Assembly (NCBI GenBank): GCA_002368715.1
Contig: DFEO01000075.1
Span: 1 to 12,727, forward strand
Reading direction: 5' to 3'
Length of the DNA: 12,727 nt
DNA from: Ruminococcus sp. UBA3800
GTDB taxonomy: Bacteria; Bacillota; Clostridia; Oscillospirales; Ruminococcaceae
Under the pieces are notes generated by a model, which searched no databases, was not told the origin of the DNA, and saw only the letters and a program-made list of their open reading frames with translations. This document shows positions 6,269 through 10,860 of this stretch, piece by piece (the first letter of the stretch is position 1; each line of letters starts with the position of its first letter). The position numbers and the translations under genes are program-made.

Positions 6269-6658
6269 TTATTCTTCTTCGCTTTCAGATGAAGACTTTT
6301 TATCGAGAAATTCCTTGACCTTGTCAAGCACCTCGGGCACCATATTAACGATAGCGTTCTCCTTGGGAGCATTGGCTGTGAGCTGTAAAAGCTTGACTTC
6401 GCCCTTGTAGATCGCTATAAATGCCACAGGGGAAATGGTTATCCCTGCGCCGGAACCGCCGCCGAAGTTTCCGGGGTTCTTGGTGGGAAGATCCGATCCG
6501 CCGGAAGCAAAGCCCACCGACACCTTGGAAACAGGTATGATAGTGGTGCCGTCCGAAGTTTCCACGGGCTTGCCCACGATAGTCTCCGAATCAACGAGCT
6601 CTCTGATCTTTTCGGTCGCAGTCTTCACCAGAGATTCGATCTTGCTGTTTTCGTTCAT
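6269..6658 (-). CDS. ytfJ: YtfJ/GerW-family sporulation protein
   Basis: This 129-residue protein is recognised by the order of its conserved blocks: an N-terminal helix (KIESLVKTATEKIRELVDS), ETIVGKPVETSDGTTIIPVS, KVSVGFASGGS, a Gly-rich segment with GNFGGGSGAGITISPVAFI, and VKLLQL. This is the pattern of YtfJ (GerW), a protein made during sporulation in Bacillus subtilis and needed for normal germination. The C-terminus is acidic and probably disordered (KKSSSESEEE). The length matches the family. AAAGG lies 10 bases before the ATG. It follows the DUF2953 gene by 52 bases, the same pairing as ytfI-ytfJ in B. subtilis. A weak promoter (TTGATA-17-TTAAAT on the minus strand) may lie in that gap; I saw no clear forespore-sigma boxes. 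Presence of this gene is the best hint in the window that the host can sporulate or descends from a spore-former. Confidence 0.9.
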   Translation of the reverse strand: MNENSKIESLVKTATEKIRELVDSETIVGKPVETSDGTTIIPVSKVSVGFASGGSDLPTKNPGNFGGGSGAGITISPVAFIAIYKGEVKLLQLTANAPKENAIVNMVPEVLDKVKEFLDKKSSSESEEE

Positions 6659-6710
6659 TTTTCTTCAACCTTTCTGTATTTTGATATTTAAGGAACTTTT
6701 TCTTCTGTTA

Positions 6711-7682
6711 TCAAACCGCCGCAGCCGCAGCCTTTTTTGCAGCCTTGCCGGCTTTCTTCTGTGCTTTGAGAGCCTTTTTCCGCTCTCTTCTTCTCTTCCA
6801 CCATCCCGGCAGGAATATCCGCAGCAGTCTTACACCCAGACCCACCGCAATAGCGATGACCGTGCTGGGTCTTATAAGCACCTTGGTCTCCACCCTGAAA
6901 TCAAGCTTTTTTTCAAAAAAGCCGCAGGTGATATCGCAGCGTTTGAGCTTTACCGTGAACACTGCCCCCAGCAGGCTTATCCCGCTGAAAACTATGGGCT
7001 GGAGCTTTCCGTAAAAGATCGCAGCCTCCGAGGGGTCTTCTTTTGCGGAGTAGATATCTATCTCCAGACCCTTGAAGCGTATCTTTTTGAGAAGCTTCCT
7101 TACCGCCTTCAGGGTCGGCGCAACATAGGGCTTATAGAACCTTATCTTTGCTTTGAGCTTGTCAAGCTTGCTGCCCTCGGCTTTTTTCTCCGCCTTTTCA
7201 AGAGCCTTCTGCTCTTTTCTGAGCTGATCTTCCAGCTTTTTCTTCTCTTTAAGCGCTTTTTTCTGCTGCTTTGTCAAAGGCTTCTCGGGCTTTGGCTCTT
7301 CTTTTTCGGTCTGCTTTTCGCCCTCGGGCTTGGGCTCGGGCTCTGGCTCGGTTTTCAGATCAGGCTCATCCTCGGCCTTTTTTTCCTCCTCATCAAGCCT
7401 GTCAAGCTCCTCAAGCGTGACCTCCAGATTATCCTCAAAAGCCTTTTCCTCGCTCGCTTTTTCATTGCTATCTTCTTTTTTCTTCTTCGGCGGAGGTTCA
7501 GCGCTTTGTTCATCTTTTTTCTCGGCGGTATTCATTTTATACACCGTAAAGAACAGGTATTTCACCTTTATGTCTGCACCCTTCATATCTGCGCTGACAT
7601 ATATCCTCAGCGAAAAATGGAGCAGGATAACTATAAAGGCTATGATACCGAGAATTATCCACAAGGCAATTATAGCTATCAA
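6711..7682 (-). CDS. ytfI: DUF2953 membrane protein (YtfI-like) with a long charged insertion
   Basis: This protein of about 323 residues has an N-terminal membrane segment (IAIIALWIILGIIAFIVIL) and a short beta segment (RIYVSADMKGADIKVKYLFF). A very charged, low-complexity region rich in Lys, Glu and Pro follows (about 53-170). The DUF2953 core (about 180-290) includes IRFKGLEIDIYSAKEDPSEA, AAIFYGKLQPIV, CDITCGFFEKKLDFRVETKV and a second hydrophobic stretch, STVIAIAVGLGVRLLRIFL. The tail is a Lys/Ala repeat (KKAGKAAKKAAAAAV). DUF2953 function is unknown, but the gene is commonly next to ytfJ, suggesting an envelope or spore role. The start is uncertain. An in-frame TGA lies just upstream, the first usual start codon is TTG at 7682, and it directly abuts the AAAGGAG site. 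Initiation at ATA (7673) or ATT (7670), with better spacing, cannot be excluded. The gap to scpB is 23 bases. Confidence 0.75.
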   Translation of the reverse strand: MIAIIALWIILGIIAFIVILLHFSLRIYVSADMKGADIKVKYLFFTVYKMNTAEKKDEQSAEPPPKKKKEDSNEKASEEKAFEDNLEVTLEELDRLDEEEKKAEDEPDLKTEPEPEPKPEGEKQTEKEEPKPEKPLTKQQKKALKEKKKLEDQLRKEQKALEKAEKKAEGSKLDKLKAKIRFYKPYVAPTLKAVRKLLKKIRFKGLEIDIYSAKEDPSEAAIFYGKLQPIVFSGISLLGAVFTVKLKRCDITCGFFEKKLDFRVETKVLIRPSTVIAIAVGLGVRLLRIFLPGWWKRRRERKKALKAQKKAGKAAKKAAAAAV

Positions 7683-7705
7683 CTCCTTTCAAAGCGATCT
7701 TATCT

Positions 7706-8272
7706 TTACTCCCTGCTTGTCTGCTCGTTTTCAAGCAGCTCGTCAAAGGATATCTGCTGTTTCTGCTCGGGCAGCTCGGGCAGATCCTTTATCGACGACA
7801 GCCTGAAAGCTCTCAGAAAGCTGTCCGTTGTCTTATAGGCTATTGGTCTTCCGGGCAGATCAAGTCTTCCTGCCTCGGCAAGCAGGCCCTTTTCGACAAG
7901 CGAATTGACCACACCCGAGGAATCAACTCCTCTCACTTGCTCGACAAAGCCCTTAGTCACAGGCTGATTATATGCAACGATAGTGAGCGCCTCCATAGCC
8001 GCAGGAGAAAGAACAGAATTCTTTTTTATCTCCAGTGCTGCCTTGATAAAAGGAGCATACTCTTCCTTGGCAGCCAGCTGATAAGCGTTTTCAAGCTTCA
8101 AAAGCGTGAGCGCACTGTCATCGGAGCCATATTTTTGTCTGAGGACCTCTATTGCCTCATCAAGCTCCTGACCGGTGGCTCCTGCGGCTTCGCTCAGCTT
8201 TTCCTCTTCGATAGGCTCGCCCGAAGCAAAGAGTATCGCTTCTATAACTGCCGATATCTTTTTATTGTCCAT
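7706..8272 (-). CDS. scpB: Segregation and condensation protein B
   Basis: This 188-residue protein is the winged-helix kleisin-binding subunit (kite protein) of the SMC-ScpAB condensin, which compacts and separates chromosomes. It shows the family's opening KISAVIEAILFASGEPIEEE, the first winged helix with LTLLKLENAYQLAAKEEYAP, and the second with LSPAAMEALTIVAYNQPVTK and VEQVRGVDSSGVVNSLVEKG, then GRLDLPGRPIAYKTTDSFLR. The C-terminus (LPELPEQKQQISFDELLENE) is typical. I chose the ATG at 8272, with GAGG 5 bases upstream, over the in-frame TTG at 8290 that would overlap scpA. It begins 10 bases after the scpA stop, so the pair is probably translationally coupled. Confidence 0.95.
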   Translation of the reverse strand: MDNKKISAVIEAILFASGEPIEEEKLSEAAGATGQELDEAIEVLRQKYGSDDSALTLLKLENAYQLAAKEEYAPFIKAALEIKKNSVLSPAAMEALTIVAYNQPVTKGFVEQVRGVDSSGVVNSLVEKGLLAEAGRLDLPGRPIAYKTTDSFLRAFRLSSIKDLPELPEQKQQISFDELLENEQTSRE

Positions 8273-8282
8273 ATTTACCTCT

Positions 8283-9536
8283 TTATCCAAATCTCCAATA
8301 TCCGCATCTTACCTGTGAGCCCACCGGCGAATATCCCCAGTGATATCTTCGCCTTGACCAGAAATTCGGAACATAAGCCTGTTCGCTGATGCTGTCATCC
8401 ACAGGCTGCGCCGCTGCATTGTCCGAGACTGCTTTGGCAGATGCTGCTGATCCTTCCGTCCTCGGCGCCTTTTCGGGCTCCTCATTCTCCTGCCCTGAAA
8501 CGGCCGCAGGGATATTTATAACATACGGTGTCATCCTTGCCGGCATAGCCTTTTCTTCACGCTTTTTAAGCACCGGCACAGGTGCGGACGGCTTTTCGTC
8601 CCTTTCCTCCGGATGATCCTCTTCTAATTCCGAAACATCATCATCCCCGGCATCATCAGCGCTCACAGGCGTATCAAACTCAGACAGCACACGAGCGTCC
8701 TGCTCCGGCTCCTGTTCCTGCACGGCTTCGTCGGCATCGAACCTGTCATTCACAGACCCGACCTCCTCTATCGCCTGCTCGGACAAGCGTCTTACCACGG
8801 TATCCGGGTCTTCTCGCTCTGTTTTTTTGCGTCTTGCAGATTCTTTATTGAAATAGATCTTTGTATTGTCGTCGTTTATCTTTATCCTGCCCGATTTTGT
8901 AAGCTCAAGCAGTGCAAGAAAGGTAGCCACTCTCTCGCTCTTGTTCTCGGCTCCGTCATAAATACCGGACATATCGCACTCGCCCGTTCGGTAGAGCTTT
9001 TTGAGAACGTAGATTATCTTTGACGTTACCGAAACTATCCTGTGAGAAACTATCGGTTCAAAAAGCTTTGCCCTGACAGGCTCATTTTCCCTAACCTTCT
9101 TGGATATACCGAGATAAGCCTCCAGAAGCTCGTCCGGCTCGTGCTCACGGGTATAGGTCTTGTTGACCGGCAGCTTCATCGGTGCTCTGACAAAAACATC
9201 AGCGCCGGCATATGATGCCTTCAGCTGTGCAGCAGCCATTTTTATCAGCGAATACTCGATAAGCCTGCCCTCAAGCTCCTTTTTGAGCTCCTCTCCCTCC
9301 TCGTCGTGAGGGAGCAGACTGCAGGTCTTGATATACACGAGCCTTGCCGCCATTTCTAAAAACTCGGCTTCATACTCGTGATCCACATATTCAAGCTGTT
9401 CGATATATTCCAGATACTGAGCCAGCAAAAGCGATATCTCAATATCATAGATGTTCATCTTATGCTTGGCAACCAGTGCCAGCAGCAGATCAAGGGGGCC
9501 CTCAAAGGTGTCGAGCCTAAACTGTGCTGTCGCCAT
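8283..9536 (-). CDS. scpA: Segregation and condensation protein A with a long disordered tail
   Basis: This 417-residue protein is the kleisin subunit that bridges SMC heads and binds ScpB. The N-terminal domain (FRLDTFEGPLDLLLALVAKH, then IYDIEISLLLAQYLEYI and FLEMAARLVYIKTCSLLP) and the C-terminal winged helix (SERVATFLALLELTKSGRIK, about residues 199-230) are canonical, so the ScpA core ends near residue 235. Typical ScpA proteins are about 230-260 residues. Here another 175 or so residues follow. They are rich in Asp, Glu, Ala and Pro, with a short hydrophobic patch MTPYVINIPAAV near 340, and end in an aromatic, Arg- and Gly-rich segment (YVPNFWSRRRYHWGYSPVGS, then CGYWRFG). The reading frame stays open and reaches a stop just before scpB's SD, so the tail appears to be a real extension. 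AAGGA lies 8 bases before the ATG, 20 bases after the M50 gene. Confidence 0.93.
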   Translation of the reverse strand: MATAQFRLDTFEGPLDLLLALVAKHKMNIYDIEISLLLAQYLEYIEQLEYVDHEYEAEFLEMAARLVYIKTCSLLPHDEEGEELKKELEGRLIEYSLIKMAAAQLKASYAGADVFVRAPMKLPVNKTYTREHEPDELLEAYLGISKKVRENEPVRAKLFEPIVSHRIVSVTSKIIYVLKKLYRTGECDMSGIYDGAENKSERVATFLALLELTKSGRIKINDDNTKIYFNKESARRKKTEREDPDTVVRRLSEQAIEEVGSVNDRFDADEAVQEQEPEQDARVLSEFDTPVSADDAGDDDVSELEEDHPEERDEKPSAPVPVLKKREEKAMPARMTPYVINIPAAVSGQENEEPEKAPRTEGSAASAKAVSDNAAAQPVDDSISEQAYVPNFWSRRRYHWGYSPVGSQVRCGYWRFG

Positions 9537-9556
9537 CTGTAAAGTCCTTCCTCTGC

Positions 9557-10261
9557 CTATTTGATGATCGTTTTGAAAAGGCTGTCGGCCCAGCCTGTGA
9601 TAAAGTCCATAAAGTCATACAGCTGGCCCTGGACCCAACCAAGCGGCCTGTTCAGAAGACCCGAGACCAGAAGCACAACAAAGCCTATGGTTATATAAAA
9701 CTGATTCTTTCTCATAAAAGCATCAAACTTGCGGCCGGTGAAATAATTGAGTATCTTTTCGCCGTCCAGTGGGAAAACAGGTATAAGATTGAATACCGCA
9801 AGGCCGATGTTTATAGCTGTAAAATAAAGGAAGATAAGCGATACGAAATACAACGGATCGTTACAGCTTCCAGTGAAAACATAAGTGCTGACAGCTTCGG
9901 GATCACCGTTTACAAGGAAAAGCCTGAAAAACAGCTTCTCAATAATGATACCCAGAAAAGCGAGCAAAAAGTTTGAAACAGGCCCTGCAAGCGCTGTGAG
10001 TGCAAGGTCACGTCGGTAATGCTTGAAGCGGTTGGAATTGATCTGGACAGGTTTTCCCCAGCCAAAGCCTGCAAAAAACAGTGCCACTGCACCGAGCGGG
10101 TCGATATGCGCTATGGGGTTTAAGGTCAGTCTTCCCTGATATCTTGGGGTCTCGTCACCTAGCCTGACTGCTGCCCATGCGTGAGCAAACTCATGTATCG
10201 GCGTACACATAAATATGATTATCAGTCTTGTTCCGTATTGGATAAGTCTTGTTTCGTCCAT
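9557..10261 (-). CDS. Site-2-protease-like M50 membrane metalloprotease
   Basis: This 234-residue integral membrane protein is a zinc protease that cuts substrates within the membrane. The zinc site is complete: HEFAH (His23, Glu24, His27) in the first hydrophobic segment and NLIPVFPLDG with Asp166 as third ligand. GRLTLNPIAHIDPLG is also characteristic of the compact M50 group (YwhC/Rv-type) without PDZ or CBS domains. Further membrane segments lie around 86-107, 137-158 and 190-205. The substrate is unknown. In many Clostridia this gene directly precedes scpA, as here (20 bases). It is the first gene of the long operon, with a strong promoter at 10356-10384. Its start is fixed by an in-frame TAA at 10271-10273, yet the GGAGG lies 21 bases upstream with a small hairpin in between. 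Confidence 0.92.
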   Translation of the reverse strand: MDETRLIQYGTRLIIIFMCTPIHEFAHAWAAVRLGDETPRYQGRLTLNPIAHIDPLGAVALFFAGFGWGKPVQINSNRFKHYRRDLALTALAGPVSNFLLAFLGIIIEKLFFRLFLVNGDPEAVSTYVFTGSCNDPLYFVSLIFLYFTAINIGLAVFNLIPVFPLDGEKILNYFTGRKFDAFMRKNQFYITIGFVVLLVSGLLNRPLGWVQGQLYDFMDFITGWADSLFKTIIK

Positions 10262-10287
10262 AAAAAGCGCTTAAAAAAGCGTCCTCC
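10262..10287 (-). promoter_or_regulatory. Far SD and spacer hairpin in the M50 gene leader
   Basis: On the minus strand GGAGG (10283-10287) is 21 bases from the ATG at 10261, too far for normal initiation. In between, CGCTT (10277-10281) can pair with AAGCG (10268-10272) around a UUUU loop, leaving A on one side and CUUUUU on the other. If folded, the effective SD-start spacing becomes about 7 bases. The same stem followed by U's also resembles a weak terminator. Confidence 0.55.
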
Positions 10288-10355
10288 TTCCGAAATCGGC
10301 TGCTCTATGCCTATATACAGCACTTTCACAGCCTAACTACACACTATATAGAATC

Positions 10356-10384
10356 ATTATACACCATTTACAGTTAAATTTCAA
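10356..10384 (-). promoter_or_regulatory. Sigma-A type promoter of the M50-scpAB operon
   Basis: On the minus strand TTGAAA (10379-10384) is followed by 17 bases and TATAAT (10356-10361). Both boxes are near consensus. The predicted leader is about 90 bases to the start at 10261. It is divergent from the rpmB promoter. Confidence 0.87.
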
Positions 10385-10465
10385 GGGATTTTATACTCAA
10401 AATTCATTTTTATAGGGCGAAATATTGTGATAATCATAAAAAATAAAAAAAATTATAAAAAGTAC
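10385..10465. other. AT-rich spacer between divergent promoters
   Basis: About 80 bases separate the two -35 boxes. The half next to rpmB has A- and T-tracts (10437-10460), consistent with an UP element helping a ribosomal-protein promoter. No coding potential was seen. TGATAATCA at about 10428-10436 is a short odd-centred palindrome of unknown meaning. Confidence 0.4.
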
Positions 10466-10494
10466 TTGCATTTTTGTTTTCAGTATGCTATAAT
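10466..10494 (+). promoter_or_regulatory. Promoter of rpmB (extended -10)
   Basis: TTGCAT (10466-10471), a 17-base spacer and TATAAT (10489-10494) precede rpmB by about 50 bases. TGC immediately before the -10 box forms an extended -10 element, fitting a highly expressed gene. Confidence 0.85.
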
Positions 10495-10545
10495 ACTAGA
10501 TGTTATTGACTTAGTTTAGATTTTAGCTAAAGGAGGTGCAGCCTA

Positions 10546-10731
10546 ATGGCAAAGTGTGATTTTTGCGGAAAGGGCGTTACTTTCGGAATTAAGGTATCTC
10601 ATTCTCACAGAAGAACTAACAGAGCATGGAAGCCTAACGTTAAGAGGGTAAAGGCTGTTTTAAACGGCACACCCTGTCACGTTTATGCTTGCACAAGATG
10701 TATGCGTTCGGGCAAGGTTGAGAGAGCATAA
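10546..10731 (+). CDS. rpmB: 50S ribosomal protein L28 (zinc-binding form)
   Basis: This 61-residue protein is a component of the large ribosomal subunit. It begins MAKCDFCGKGVTFGIKVSHS, followed by HRRTNRAWKPNVKRVKAVLN and VYACTRCMRSGKVERA, a full-length L28. Cys4 and Cys7 with Cys49 and Cys52 make two CxxC pairs, so this is the zinc-ribbon (C+) paralogue rather than the Cys-free form that many bacteria use under zinc limitation. AAAGGAGG (10529-10536) lies 9 bases before the ATG. It is the only plus-strand gene in the window and is monocistronic: strong promoter upstream, terminators downstream, and an LTA-synthase-like gene converging on it. Confidence 0.97.
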   Translation: MAKCDFCGKGVTFGIKVSHSHRRTNRAWKPNVKRVKAVLNGTPCHVYACTRCMRSGKVERA

Positions 10732-10774
10732 TTACGAAAAGGCTGTCTGCGCAGTAAACGATGAAAGAAGATCT

Positions 10775-10800
10775 GACCGACATCAGCGTCGGTCTTTTTT
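10775..10800 (+). terminator. Intrinsic terminator of rpmB
   Basis: GACCGAC (10775-10781) pairs with GTCGGTC (10788-10794) around ATCAGC, and TTTTTT follows (10795-10800). It lies 43 bases after the rpmB stop. On the minus strand there is no good U-run, so it works for rpmB only. Confidence 0.9.
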
Positions 10801-10807
10801 CATATCC

Positions 10808-10860
10808 AAAAAAACGGTATGTCTTCCCGTTTCGGGGCTGACATACCGTTTTGTTTTTTT
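10808..10860. terminator. Bidirectional terminator between rpmB and the LTA-synthase-like gene
   Basis: AAAACGGTATGTC (10811-10823) pairs with GACATACCGTTTT (10840-10852), a 13-bp stem. The loop itself can form a small CCCG-TTT-CGGG stem (10826-10836). On the plus strand it is followed by GTTTTTTT (10853-10860); on the minus strand a run of seven T's ends at 10808. The minus-strand gene's TAA (10859-10861) overlaps the plus-strand T-run, so the two transcription units are packed with no spare bases. Confidence 0.88.

Noticed and set aside
6435..7838. A 467-codon open frame on the plus strand
   Set aside because: It lies antisense to ytfJ, the DUF2953 gene and the end of scpB, which have clear homology and ribosome-binding sites. 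Its Leu/Phe/Ser-rich translation mirrors the Lys/Glu-rich codons on the other strand.
8283..8830. Frameshift as the explanation for the ScpA tail
   Set aside because: The tail frame is open for more than 500 bases, is compositionally like other disordered linkers, and ends just before the scpB SD, so a shifted frame is unlikely.
10424..10440. Possible Fur-like box (GTGATAATCAT) between the divergent promoters
   Set aside because: Only half of a Fur consensus is present in a very AT-rich stretch, and the genes give no reason to expect iron control.
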